Source: Shinisaurus crocodilurus (taxonomy: Eukaryota > Chordata > Lepidosauria > Squamata > Shinisauridae). Taken from it: a DNA stretch of 64,000 nt. The stretch covers positions 9,539,980-9,603,979 of the forward strand of contig CM037877.1 of the NCBI GenBank assembly GCA_021292165.1. Direction: 5' to 3'. The notes under the pieces are model-generated. The model was not told the DNA's origin. It made no database searches and worked only from the letters and a program-made list of their open reading frames with translations. Position numbers and translations under genes: made by a program. This document shows, in pieces, positions 43,031 to 53,367 of this stretch. Each line of letters begins with the position of its first letter. The first letter of the stretch is position 1.

Positions 43031-43234
43031 CTGACTGTCAGAGCAATAAGACAATGGAATCAACTACCTAGGGAGGTCGTGGGCTCTCCCACTCTGGAGG
43101 CATTCAAGGTGCAGCTGGACAGACATCTGTCAGAGATGCTTTGACCTAGATTCCTGCATTGAGCAGGGGGTTGGACTCGATGGCCTTGTAGGCCCCTTCC
43201 AACTCTACTTTTCTATGATTCTATGATTCTATGA
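43031..43234 (+). mobile_element. CR1 LINE 3' end
   Basis: Short 5'-truncated CR1: 'agacaatggaatcaactacc', 'cattcaaggtgcagctggac', ending gattctatgattctatg. Confidence 0.88.
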
Positions 43235-43290
43235 AAATCAGTCAGTCAGTCAGTCAGTCAGTCAGGACACCTTCATATATATATTCCAGT

Positions 43291-43740
43291 GTCATTTGCA
43301 TTCCCGTTTATTCTTTCAGCTTTTTGGAATCTGCCCAGTGAATGTCTCTTACTGGGAAGATTAAAAATATAATATATAAATATTATATATATAAATATAT
43401 ATATGTGTGTGTGTGTGTATTATAAATACATTAATTTATGTATTTATGTGTGGGAGGGTCAGTTTCAATGGCATAGGGTGGGGAAGAATGGATAGATTTA
43501 GAGCAATATGAGGAGAAAAAGAAAGAAATGAAATCAGCTTGGATATATTTATCTGTTTCAGAGGCAGGAAAAAACAAAGGCCTTCACTTCCTGGTTGCTC
43601 ACAAATTCTTCGAGCCTTGCAGAATTCAGTTGCAAAACAAAGCTAAGAAATGTCTGTCCTGGAAACCCTACCTAACTTGAGGGAAATGATATACATGGAG
43701 GAGAGGAAAGCAAACTGGGTGAAGTAGGGCAGAGAGGAGG
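43291..43740. other. No gene seen; (AT)n/(GT)n near 43375-43420
   Basis: Unclassified A/T-rich DNA. Confidence 0.4.
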
Positions 43741-43821
43741 CTAGCTAAGTGTTGGGATTGTCTGGCCTAGTGCCCTTGACCCTTAGCTTGGCTACAAGAG
43801 GGTAGTCCACTGTGTCTAAGT

Positions 43822-43927
43822 CAGTGTTCTCCAACCTTGGGTCCCCAGATGTTTTTGGCCTACAACTCCCAGCATGCTGGGAGTTATAGGCCAAAAACAT
43901 CTGGGGACCCAAGGTTGGAGAACACTG
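43822..43927. mobile_element. Palindromic hAT MITE, 106 bp, perfect 8-bp TSD
   Basis: CAGTGTTCTCC...GGAGAACACTG. The whole element is an almost perfect palindrome (aactcccagcatgctgggag at its centre). Target duplication gtctaagt at 43814-43821 and 43928-43935. Terminal CAGTG and the 8-bp TSD fit hAT. Confidence 0.9.
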
Positions 43928-43939
43928 GTCTAAGTGTAC

Positions 43940-44469
43940 TAACTTGAAGGTCAGTAAGTCATTAGGATCTCCCATGGTTTGCCTACGCACATGAGGGTAA
44001 CTCCAATAACTCAATTAAGGTAGAGGACACACACTGGTCATGAACTCTGACTACAAGATGTCCAGGAAGCTAGAAAAACACAAGCTTGTACCTACCATAG
44101 GATTCTCTTGTTCCCAGCTTCCCTGTGCCGTCGTTCCGAATTAGACAAGGTACCATTGCGTTGCCAACAAAACACATGTGTGCGCAAAAGACATCATGGC
44201 TGAGCTTCTCATTAACCATTGGCCTTATAAAGCCACTGATAGATGCTTGCTTTTTCAGTCTGAGCCAGTCAACTCTTGGGGAAAGGGACCCAGCGGTGAT
44301 CAGATTGCCTCTATCTACGTTCCTTCTAGCCTGTGTCCCTGTCTCCCAGCACATATAAGAATACAAGAAGAACTCCCGTGGCATCAGAGGTCTCTCTAAT
44401 CCAGTTTCTCGTTTCCAGCAGTGGCCAGCCACATGCTGTTTGTTTATTAGATTTCTACACTGCCCTTCA
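43940..44469 (+). repeat. 0.53-kb recent duplication, copy 1
   Basis: Matches 45613-46140 end to end with about ten differences by eye (for example gagggtaactcc versus gagggactcc). Minus-strand frame 44070-44432 is open in both copies. Within it I see four differences, three of them amino-acid changing, which argues against selection on a protein. Confidence 0.9.
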
Positions 44470-44999
44470 CCTTAACAGGCACATTGCTTACTCACCCTGT
44501 GGGACACAGGCTTCTTGGAATGCTGAGTGGCCCCACAAGAGGTCAGCATCTTCAATATTGCTGCGATGTATGCAGCACAGAGGACTCCCAGTGCTCCCAG
44601 TGCTCCCAGGCTGTGATCCAGGATCCCAGAGCATTGGGGCAATGCCACTGAAATGGAAGCCACCTCAATACAGCAATGAAGGATGAAGTTCTATCGGGAT
44701 ATATAAAGCAGCAAGGCCTCTATCAGGGTCATACAAGGCCACAAGGTAGGACAAGCAAGGAGAAAAACACTGGTCTTGGAAATGTGTGTGGAAGAGGGTG
44801 AGTGCTAGGAATAGATCACAAAGTGCATGCAGTGTGCCAGGCCGTCCTCCGAGGAATCACAGGCCAGCACAACATGTCTGCATGGGTCAGGTACTGCAAT
44901 CATACTGAGAGCTTGGACTCTATGGTAGTTGCAGATACTGAAGGATGGATCCATCAATTTTGGCTTCTTTCAGTTTCTCTACTCTGCTATTAAATTCAG
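44470..44999. other. No gene seen
   Basis: Unclassified, with a short triple 'gtgctccca' tandem at 44590-44608. Confidence 0.4.
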
Positions 45000-45330
45000 T
45001 TTGCACCAAACTTTGAGAATTTTTCCAACCTTAACTTTGGTTCATCCCAAACTTTGAGATTTTTTTTCTTTCAAGTTCACATGAAAATCTGAATGCATTT
45101 TTGTACACTATTTTGCCTAATATAGATATTTTGGCAATCAATTTTCCTAATATAATGCATTTTAAAACATTTTCACTAGTATATGCATTTTTGAGTGCCC
45201 TTTCCACTAATATATGCACTTGTTGGTTAGAGAGCACCATTGCAAATTTCAAAGGAGTGCAAATTTCAAAGGATAACTGAGTAGTTCACGGGTAAGTTCA
45301 CATTAAAATACAAGCCAAACCTTCTCTAGT
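45000..45330 (+). repeat. Dispersed family 'Y' copy
   Basis: 'ggttcatcccaaactttgag', 'cctaatatagatattttggc', 'cctaatataatgcatttt', 'actaatatatgcac', then 'gttcacattaaaatacaagc'. Same block order as 61346-61650 and 3700-4110. Confidence 0.6.
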
Positions 45331-45612
45331 TAACAGGATACAAGCAGAAATCACAAAAAATGCCACAAGTTTGCCCATGATTGGACTGAGGTAGAACTAA
45401 AGAAACAATAGCTTTGTTCCTGAAATGTATAGGAGCCTTCCCAGTTAAATATTACAAAAGCCATGTTTCCAAGAGACAGTTAGGTGGAGGTTCATAGAAC
45501 AAAGGGTCCACAGGGGACACTTAGGTGGTACTTTAACCTGCTGTTTGATCTTGAGGTGAGGATGTTTCAAGATTGGAGCATATTTCCCACATGAATTGTG
45601 TGATTAAGGTGG

Positions 45613-46140
45613 TAACTTGAAGGTCAGTAAGTCATCAGGATCTCCCATGGTTTGCCTACGCACATGAGGGACTCCAATAACTCAATTAAGGTAGAGGACA
45701 CACACTGGTCATGAACTCTGACTACAAGATGTCCAGGAAGCTAGAAAAACACAAGCTTGTACCTACCATAGGATTCTCTTGTTCCCAGCTTCCCTGTGCC
45801 GTCGTTCCGAATTAGACAAGGTACCATTGCGTTGCCAACAAAACACATGTGTGTGCAAAAGACATCATGGCTGAGCTTCTCATTAACCATTGGCCTTATA
45901 AAGCCACTGATAGTTGCTTGCTTTTTCAGTCTGAGCCAGTCAACTCTTGGGGAAAGAGACCCAGCGGTGATCAGATTGCCTCTATCTACGTTCCTTCTAG
46001 CCTGTGTCCCTGCCTCCCAGCACATATAAGAATACAAGAAGAACTCCCGTGGCATCAGAGGTCTCTCTAATCCAGTTTCTCGTTTCCAGCAGTGGCCAGC
46101 CGCATGCTGTTTGTTTATTAGATTTCTACGCTGCCCTTCA
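45613..46140 (+). repeat. 0.53-kb recent duplication, copy 2
   Basis: See 43940-44469. Same orientation, offset about 1.67 kb. Copy 2 is followed at once by a retrotransposon 3' end, copy 1 by unrelated sequence. Confidence 0.9.
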
Positions 46141-46475
46141 TTATAAGCATCACCAGGGAAGTTTGCAATAAAAAACATACACACATTAAAAGGCAATAAA
46201 AGAAAGGTTCCATGGACTTTGAAGAAGCCCGAGTGCAAGGTGAAAGGGAGAAACGTGCTAAGCGAAAAGCACGTCAAACGAATCCTTTACAGGACCATCT
46301 TCTATCTGGTAACCTGTGTCCTCACTGTGGGAAGCTGTGTGGATCTAGAATTGGCCTCCACAGTCACTTATGGACTCATCGCTAGAGTCTACACAATCTT
46401 CTTTAGAATTTCCTCCTTTTATCCCGGAAGACAATCTTACTCGGTCACGAGTGATCGCCTGATGATGATGATGCC
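46141..46475 (+). mobile_element. Non-LTR retrotransposon 3' end with (GAT)n tail
   Basis: Encodes a short C2H2 finger peptide (next entry). Then comes a 3' UTR 'tcccggaagacaatcttact', 'cggtcacgagtgatcgcctg' and a short gatgatgatgatg tail. A finger just before the stop and a trinucleotide tail suggest a LINE of a clade other than CR1, L1 or L2. The clade is not determined. Confidence 0.55.
46212..46385 (+). pseudogene. C-terminal C2H2-finger remnant of a retrotransposon ORF
   Basis: 57 codons from ATG 46212 to TAG 46383-46385. After a basic stretch (REKRAKRKARQ) comes CPHCGKLCGSRIGLHSHLWT followed by H and R, a C2H2 finger (C-x2-C, then H-x4-H) ending one residue before the stop. Such SRIGLxSHxRTH fingers are known at the C-terminus of some non-LTR retrotransposon polyproteins. 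The upstream RT is missing. The ATG is probably internal methionine, not a true start. Confidence 0.6.
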
Positions 46476-46499
46476 TCCCTGAAACTGATATTTATAGGT

Positions 46500-46650
46500 A
46501 TACTACTTCTTAACATGGAGGTTCCATTTAGCAATCATAGACCTATATTCTTCCATGAATTTGACCAGTCCCCTTTCAAAGCTGTCTTAGCTAGTGACCC
46601 TTGCCACATCTTGTGACAGTCAATTTCGTAATATGTTTCTTTGCCTACTG
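46500..46650 (-). mobile_element. CR1-type fragment, antisense
   Basis: 'ccatgaatttgaccagtccc' and 'acatcttgtgacagtcaatt' are the complement of the CR1 ORF2 end seen at 47340-47420. Confidence 0.5.
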
Positions 46651-46724
46651 CTGGGTCAGCATCACGGGTAGGCCTGGCTGGGCACCTGCTGAAGGCCCAA
46701 ACTGGGAGAATGGGCATCAAAAAT

Positions 46725-47655
46725 GGGAAATGTGATTCAATGTAAGCAAGTGTAAAGTAATGCACATTGGGACAAAAAATCCCAACTTCAAGTATAAACA
46801 TATGGGATCTGAGGTAGCAGTGAGTGACTGACAAAGAAAGAGATCTGTGGGGTTGTGGCAGACAGCTCAGTGAAAATGTTGACCCAATGTGCAGCTGCTG
46901 TGAAAAAGGCAAACTCCATGTAAGTCATAATTAGGAAGGAAACTGAAAATAAAACTGCCAAGATCATACTGCCATTATACAAATCTATGGTGTGACCCCA
47001 ATTAGAATACTGTGTACAGTTCTGGTCACTGCATTTAAAAAAAGGATACTGTAGAGTTTGAAAATGTGCAGAAAAGGGCAACTAAAATGATCAAGGGGCT
47101 GGAGCAACTCCCATATGAGGAAAGGTTACAAGTCTGGGATTGTTTAGCTTAGAAAAACAGTGAGTGAGGGGAGACATGATGGAGGTGTACACAATCATGT
47201 AAAGTGTTGAGGAAATGGATAGGGAGACAGATTTCTCCCTCTCTCATACTACTAGAACCTGGGGTCAGGATCCCATGAAGTTGATTGGTGGGAGATTCGG
47301 GGCAGATAAAAGGAAGTACTTCACACAAGGCATAGTTAAACTATGGATTTCACTTCCACAAGATGTAGTGCTGGCTACCACTTTGGAGGGCTTTAAAAGG
47401 GGATTGGACAAATTCCTGGAGGAGAAGGCTATCAATGGCCACTAGTCCTGATTGGCTATATGCTACCTTCATTATCAAAGGCAGTATGGCTATGCACACC
47501 AATTGCTGGGGAACATGGGTGGGAGGGTGCTGTTGCACTCATGTCCTGCTTGTGGGATCCCGTGGGCAGCTGGTTGGCCACTGCATGAACAGAATGCTGG
47601 ACTAGATGGACCCTTGGTCTGATCCAGCATGGCTCTTCTTATGTTCATACCAGTT
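46725..47655 (+). mobile_element. CR1-type LINE, ORF2 C-terminus and 3' end (TTCTTATG subfamily)
   Basis: Degraded ORF2 after the RT core. Translatable scraps include KCKVMHIG and, near 46980-47040, the 'LEYCVQFW' equivalent (gaatactgtgtacagttctg). Near 47215-47445 a frame reads AINGH at its end, with SLPQDVVLATTLEGFKRGLD. The 3' end is 'gaacagaatgctggactaga' and 'cttcttatgttc'. Many stops; non-functional. Confidence 0.85.
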
Positions 47656-48949
47656 GCCAAAGTTAGAACAGCTTCAGACCTGTTATGTACCAGTAGTTAG
47701 TAAAATAGACATTGTTCCTGTACAGTAGAGTTAGGAGATCATGCTGTAGGTCCATGCTGCAGGTAACATATTCTGCGCCCATCTCCCAGCCCATTACAAA
47801 AGACTAAATGCTTTCCAAATGGCATATGCATAATCCCAGCTGCTGTTTTGGTACCCTGGAGTCATCCACCTGCACCAATCAAAATGGAGGACCAGTTCTT
47901 AAGAAATGGGGGGGGGCAGCATTGCTGTTTTAAATCTTTTCCCGACACCATCTCCTCTCCTCTCTTCCCCCTTTTTTCTGTCTTTTGTTTCCCTAATTGA
48001 AATTCAGAATTCTGTAGGGGATACAGCCGATTGAGACATTAACGAGTCCGACAGCTTAGCTGTGTGGCTTATTTTTTTGTCTTGAGTAATAGATTTATTT
48101 TTGCGGGCTCCTGCTGTGTCCTCTGCCTGCTACGATGATTGTCATTAGTTGCTGTGGCTTTGCTCTGGAGAGCATAGGAGGAGGGGTGTGGGAGCAAGAA
48201 GGATGTGTTTGACAGTTCTGTCAAAGCTACTAGAAACATCAGAAAGTTCAGAATCTACAATCAGGGCCTGCATTTTTCTCAAAGACGGGAACCACTCTGA
48301 AATTATGGGAGTTGTGTGGGCAATTCTTCCCCTGTGGCTCCGTCCCACACTGCTCTAGGAAGCCATGTGAGAATGGTAGGATTATGTGAGAAGACCCAAA
48401 CCAATCCCTCTCCCTGCTTCAGCCTCTGATACTGCTGTAGTTCTTCTTACATGACCTTCCATGGGAAGTTCTGCATCCTGATGGTGCGGGTTGAAGCCAC
48501 AGGGGAGTAGCACTCACATCCTGCAGTAACATAAATATCAACACCAAATCTATATGGGGGGGGGGATATAAGGAGAGGTCAGTGATGGCCAACCACTTTC
48601 TTTTCTCTTCTTGGTCAACTGAATGCAAGATATATTTTCTAATGAGCAGGGAACACAACCAATTGGCTACATTCATAATGGATTTTAAGAACAACATTTT
48701 GAACTCTTGAACATGGTTCATGTGGCGTAGGACAGGGAAAAGCACCATGTCTTTGTTTTAGTCATGGTTAATTTGGAGAATAGTCCCTGTAAAAGTGAGC
48801 GTGCAATTTGAATTGTCTAGTGGAGACTTGGGATGCCTCATACGTTTGTCTGCGCGTTGCTCACAAAAGAAGATCTGTGCTTCTTAAAAACATGCCCCAA
48901 ATGAGAGGCAAGTTTTAAGAGCCCCCACCGCTACAAGCCTCCCACTGGG
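47656..48949. other. Unique-looking DNA; candidate conserved element at 47980-48165
   Basis: 47980-48165 (ttccctaattgaaattcaga; gagacattaacgagtccgac; tacgatgattgtcattagtt) is non-repetitive and free of decay tracts. No exon is evident in the rest, including the 109-residue frame 48419-48748. Confidence 0.35.
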
Positions 48950-49260
48950 GTTGTACACTTCTTGTTAAATCCGTTCCATCTGTGTTCTGTGGATTTTCAG
49001 GCGTCTTTTGTCACATCATCAGCTCACTGACGGAATCAGACTCTTATTTTAGGAATGTATGAGGATTCCATTCCACTTGTTTTAATGCACATTAGTGCTG
49101 AATATTAGCACAAGTGCACTTTGGCACCACTAACATGCATTAGTGCAAGTGAAAATTTGTGCAAATTCCCCGTCCCCAAAGTAAACACAAAAACCACAGT
49201 CTGCAAGTTCGCGGAATCAGCACAACTTAGAAAAACCTGATCCTTCCTCCGTGGAATAAG
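48950..49260 (+). repeat. Dispersed family 'Z' copy B
   Basis: 'ttgttaaatccgttccatct', 'ggattttcaggcgtcttttg', 'ctgacggaatcagactc', ending 'ttcgcggaatcagcacaact'. Shared order with copies A and C. Confidence 0.6.
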
Positions 49261-49955
49261 CAAGCCAGGTTCATGGAAACCCTGGACTCATTCAAGTCTG
49301 TTGTGCTACCTCCCACAGGCCAATCTCTGACTCGGACAAGGGTTTTTCCTAGTTTCCCTCCTCTGCTGCCCACAAGCCCCCCCACCGCAGCCCCCAAAGC
49401 AACCTTCCTCCCTTTAATTTACCTTGCAGCAAGGATGGGAGTTGTTGCAGAATGGAGTCAAGTCTAAGCATGTGCACTGAAACAGCCACATCTTGCTTCC
49501 CTTTTGACCTCCACCTCCCCTTCTTCTGTCATTTAAATTTTAGATTGTAAGCTTCTTGGGGCAGGGGCCTGTCGTATTGCAGTCTCCAAAGTAACACGCA
49601 CACTGGTGGCACTATAGAAATAAACCATCATCGTGATAATTCCTTCCTCACCCATCCGCCTGATGTGCTCTGCAGATACTCTCAGGAACTGGAATCTTCT
49701 CGAGTACTGCTGCCACGGTGGCACAGTCTTTTCTTCACTCCGTGCTGCTGTCACTGGCACCATCCCAACTGGAAAGGAAGTGAAAGGAAGCGGGGAGGGT
49801 ACTTTGGGGGCTGGGAGGCTGGGATATTTATTGACAGATTGGCCTATGAATTTTTCCAATGTTACCCTAACTGCTAGGGCCTAGTAGTTGTTGGGGAATT
49901 TCAGCAGGGATAGCCCAGACTTCCACCTTGGGTGGAATTCCCCAGAGGCTGTAGA
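49261..49955. other. No gene seen
   Basis: Frames of 64-108 codons on both strands have no recognisable domain. Confidence 0.4.
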
Positions 49956-50131
49956 TTCATAGATGTCATAGATCATAGAGTTGGAAGGAGCCTACAAGGC
50001 TATCAAGTCCAACCCCTTGCTCAATGCAGGAAACTAGAGGAGGGGGTCTCCCATCCAAGTAATAACGAGGCCTGACCCTGCTTAGCTTTCCACACTCAGA
50101 CAAACCCAGCCAGCATGAGCCACAGGCCTGT
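49956..50131 (-). mobile_element. 5S-rRNA-derived SINE with CR1 tail, copy B
   Basis: Antisense. The 5S-like part reads on the plus strand as 'tctcccatccaagtaataac' and 'gaggcctgaccctgcttagc'. The CR1-like tail is at 49956-50035 (tagagttggaaggagcctac). The head extends to 'ccacaggcctg' at about 50130, longer than copy A. Confidence 0.85.
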
Positions 50132-50814
50132 ATGTATTTGGCTTTCTTTATATTTCCTCTCATTTTGTTTCCAAATTGAATTTCTAGAGTTTCCAACTTC
50201 GGGGTTTGGGTTGTGTGCGTGTGTGCACGTTTGCAGTTCAAGACCCACCTTTTGACCTGGATTTAATTTGAAATATGCATTTCCTGCTGATGTGGTAAGA
50301 AACCCATCCATTTTATACACTTCCTAATTTCATTGGGCCCTTGTAAAGTTTCATCAGATAGACCTCAAACCGTATGATGATAACATTGAAATGCAAGTCA
50401 CACGCTTTAATTAGGTACAATCAGAAATCATGTGGTGACTTCATTAAGTATCATTAAGAATGATCAAAATATTGCTCTTAGGAAAAATACATCAAAAGCA
50501 TGAATTTACACATTGATTAAACAAGATCTGCAATTTCTAAAATCTGGTGTGAGGGGGAAAAAAGATGGGGGGGGGAGAGAATATAGGAAATTAAGTGTTC
50601 CTACCCTACTTAGCAACCAAGGGACTGCTTAGCAACCAGAAATGTTGGGCGGGGGGAAAAAAGATGGCAGGGTACAAATTCTCATTCCCTTTACAAATGG
50701 ATAAATAAGTAAGAGATCCCAAAACAGTAGAATAGAAAATGACAAGGTTCTTCTTTCCTGCCTCAGCAAGTGCAATTTCTGCTTCATGAATAATGATACA
50801 TGTTTATGTAAAGT
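50132..50814. other. No gene seen
   Basis: Unclassified A/T-rich DNA; no element ends found. Confidence 0.4.
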
Positions 50815-50945
50815 TCAGGAACACAGGAATGTGCCTTATATCGAGTCAGAACATGGCTCCATCTCACTCAGTATTGTCTACATTACCTGGAAGGAGCGGT
50901 CCAGGGTTTCTGAATCCTACTCAAGGATTAAACGTGGGACCAAAG
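50815..50945 (-). mobile_element. tRNA-derived SINE, antisense, partial
   Basis: 'gtgccttatatcgagtcaga', 'gctccatctcactcagtatt', 'tgtctacattacctggaagg', 'attaaacgtgggacc' (B box complement) match the complement of 61169-61345. Confidence 0.65.
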
Positions 50946-51485
50946 ATATACAGATGTTTATAAATCCATCCTATCTGTGTTTTGCAAATTATCAGGTGTC
51001 TTTTGTCCCGTTTGTCTGCCCATTGGAGGAATCTGATTTTTTTTTTAACCAGAATTTAGTTCTACCTATGCTAATTCACATTTGCACTAATTTGCACTAG
51101 TGCACAATCTCAAGTGCACTAATCCACATTAGTTAATGTGTCGATTAGTACATTTGCACACATGCGCGTGAGTACTAATGTGCATTAGTTCAGTGTTCTC
51201 CAACCTTGGGTCCCCAGATGTTTTTGGCCTACAACTCCCTGGGAGTTGTAGGCCAAAAACATCTGGGGACCCAAGGTTGGAGAACACTGCATTAGTTAAT
51301 GCAAATTTCAGCAAACCTCCCCAATTAACACCTTTTCACCATTTAGCCTACGGGGAGAATACACATTTTCAGGGTTTATCTTTTCTTTCATATTTTTGTA
51401 CGATTAAATTTGTGTACAGTGGGAAGTAAAAAAAAAAAAAAGTCCGTAAGTCGATGGAATCCACATAACTTGGAAAAAACTGGTC
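50946..51485 (+). repeat. Dispersed family 'Z' copy C, interrupted
   Basis: 'ataaatccatcctatctgtg', 'aaattatcaggtgtcttttg', 'gaggaatctgatttttt', then repeated 'gcacta(a/g)t' words. It ends 'gatggaatccacataacttg'. Interrupted by the hAT palindrome at 51191-51289. Confidence 0.55.
51191..51289. mobile_element. Palindromic hAT MITE, 99 bp, perfect 8-bp TSD
   Basis: CAGTGTTCTCC...GGAGAACACTG with TSD cattagtt (51183-51190, 51290-51297). Nearly identical to 43822-43927 except for a 7-bp loss at the centre. Confidence 0.92.
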
Positions 51486-51705
51486 CACTGTGAATCCATG
51501 GGTGGGGTTCATGTTGCAGCAGGTTTCTCCAACACCCCTACCTGGGACCACCTCCAAACATAACATGGCTGCAGAGGGACTGACCAGGTGATGGGGAGGG
51601 GGCACCAGGAGTGGAAAACGGGGAGCAAAAGATCTCAGTGGGTACTGAAGCCCATTTCACATGTTCCTGGCATTATTTTTAAGCCCACAGCTTTGGATCC
51701 CCTGG

Positions 51706-52090
51706 AGTAGGGATGTGCATGGAGCGTGACTGGGGGATGGAAGTCCGGTGAACTCGCAGGGCTCGACCCCCCCCCCGGGGTCCGCTCGCCCTACCTTTTC
51801 TCTGGCTTGACTCACATTCTTGCTTGCCGAGCCGGGGAAGCAAGTTCCGGGTACCCGGCGCGACATCATTTACGTAGAAAATGGCATAAGATACGTTAAA
51901 AACGGCCGCAATTTGCGTAATTTGCACGAATTGTGGCCATTTTAAACGTATTTTACGCTATTTTCTATATAAACAATGTAGAGCCGGGGACCCGGAAGCC
52001 TGTGGTGCACCTCAGCTGGCGCTCACACTCGGCTCGGTTTGGCTCAGTTCACGCAGCAGGAGCCCCTTGGCTCGTGTGCTGCAAGTCAAG
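51706..52090. mobile_element. CpG-rich foldback element
   Basis: Starts 'tagggatgtgcatggagc'. The centre is at about 51915 (gcaatttgcgtaatttgcac). Paired blocks are 'gtagaaaatggcataaga' / 'acgctattttctatataa' and 'ttccgggtacccgg' / 'gacccggaa'. The right end is unclear. Confidence 0.65.
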
Positions 52091-53122
52091 TGCCGGTCGG
52101 GTTGCCGGAGAGAGCATGCATCACTACCACCTTCCTCTCTTTCGTAGCAGGGGTGGACTACCCACAACCCATGGGCCACATGAGTCCCTTGATTGAGGGC
52201 TCTGTGCCCCCCCCACTTTTCCCTACAGTCCAACTGCTCATCTGGGTTAGGGGACAAGGCCACAGAAAGGTAGCCCTTAGAAAGACTGATGAATGGAGGT
52301 TTCCTTCAGCAGTAAGCAGCGAAACCCTGTTCTTATCTCCAATCAGTGATCAAGGATAGGACCAATTTTTTCAAAACATGTAATTTTTTAAATACTCTGC
52401 TGGGTATGTAAACTTTGAAGATGTTTAAATTTTAGAACTGAACAGTGCTTTGCATGCCTGAAAGCTCTTGCACTGGGGCTTATCTCTGGGTAGACATGCG
52501 TGCCCGTAGGACCAAAAAAGTTGTGCACCCCTGTTCTATAGGGACAAAGAGTGGTCACCAGACATGGGTGAAGTGATACTGCCTGATAAATTCCCAGGGC
52601 TGGTATATGGTTCAGGAAGACCTGCTGATGTCATCTGTTAAAGCCTCGGAGTTGCTGGGGGTGGGCAGTAGGGTTGCCAGATCCCAGAGTTTCCCCCCCA
52701 AAGTTTCAGGAGTTTAGCCTCCTTCTCAGAGGCTCCCAGGGAATGTTGATCACTGCATTCTGAGTCAGGAGTAAGGGTGCAGGGAGCCTGGCCCCTGTTT
52801 TATCTTTTTTTTAATTATTATTTTTATTTGACTCTATGCACCACCTTCCAAATACATAATCAGAGCAGTTTACAATGAAATAATTAAAACATCAAACAAC
52901 AACAACAACAACAATGCTTTCATCTTTCTAGAGTTCTTAAACCACACAATTTTCTCAGGATGCTTCTCTCTTTCTGTGGGTCACAAGAGCTTGCCTTGGG
53001 AATCTGTGGGAAAGAGGACATAGTAGTTCATGAAAGAGACTTAAAAATCACTAAGAGCCCCAAGACGGAACCCTCTTATCCATCAGGTATCACCCCAAGC
53101 TCTCAGGATAATCTTCTGACTC
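52091..53122. other. No gene seen
   Basis: Unclassified; includes (CAA)n at 52895-52912 and TIR-element scraps near 52470-52510 (ctctgggtagacatgcgtgc). Confidence 0.35.
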
Positions 53123-53125
53123 TAA

Positions 53126-53206
53126 GGCTGCAATCCTATGTGCACTTACCTGGGAGCATGTCCCATTGAATTCAATGGGATTTACTTCTGCATAGGATTT
53201 TGCTGT
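53126..53206. repeat. Short TIR element (ggctgcaatcctatgtgcac type)
   Basis: Core palindrome 'tcccattgaattcaatggga'; ends 'ctgcaatcctatg' and 'cataggattttgctg'. Preceded and followed by TAA, as expected for a PIF/Harbinger-like 3-bp target site. Confidence 0.6.
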
Positions 53207-53306
53207 AAATGTCTTAGTTGCTGGAGATCTTGTAAACTTACTGGGCATAGTTGCTGACTTAGGGACGTGCATTACTTTCTAAAATGAAGACATCTCCATT
53301 CATGTC

Positions 53307-53330
53307 ATATATATATATATATATATATAT
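53307..53330. repeat. (TA)n microsatellite
   Basis: Twelve TA units. Confidence 0.9.
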
Positions 53331-53367
53331 ATTCAGTGTAAATGTAAATTATTTTTACTGAGATACT

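Larger units (their letters stand above)
41384..43290 (+). mobile_element. Composite unclassified transposable element with minisatellite and CAGT tail
   Basis: Starts at the TA run with 'ctagctgttgcctgtggctt' and 'cgctcgtgtggattttag'. It then has a minisatellite (41480-42040), a repeated 'catgaacattct / gatttgcata' module (four times between 42064 and 42810), and two 'ccaggtttggggtggatccg' modules (42305-42430, 42539-42625). It ends with (CAGT)6 at 43239-43264 and 'cttcatatatatatt'. Similar start and tail words are found in unrelated animal retroelements (Penelope/RTE style); no coding region remains. CR1 is inserted at 43031-43234. Confidence 0.5.

Noticed and set aside
44070..46277. 120- and 178-residue minus-strand frames shared by both copies of the duplication
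   Set aside because: Three of four differences in the shared part change the amino acid, no domain is visible, and the upstream extension in copy 2 runs into retrotransposon-flanking DNA. Open by recent duplication, not by selection.
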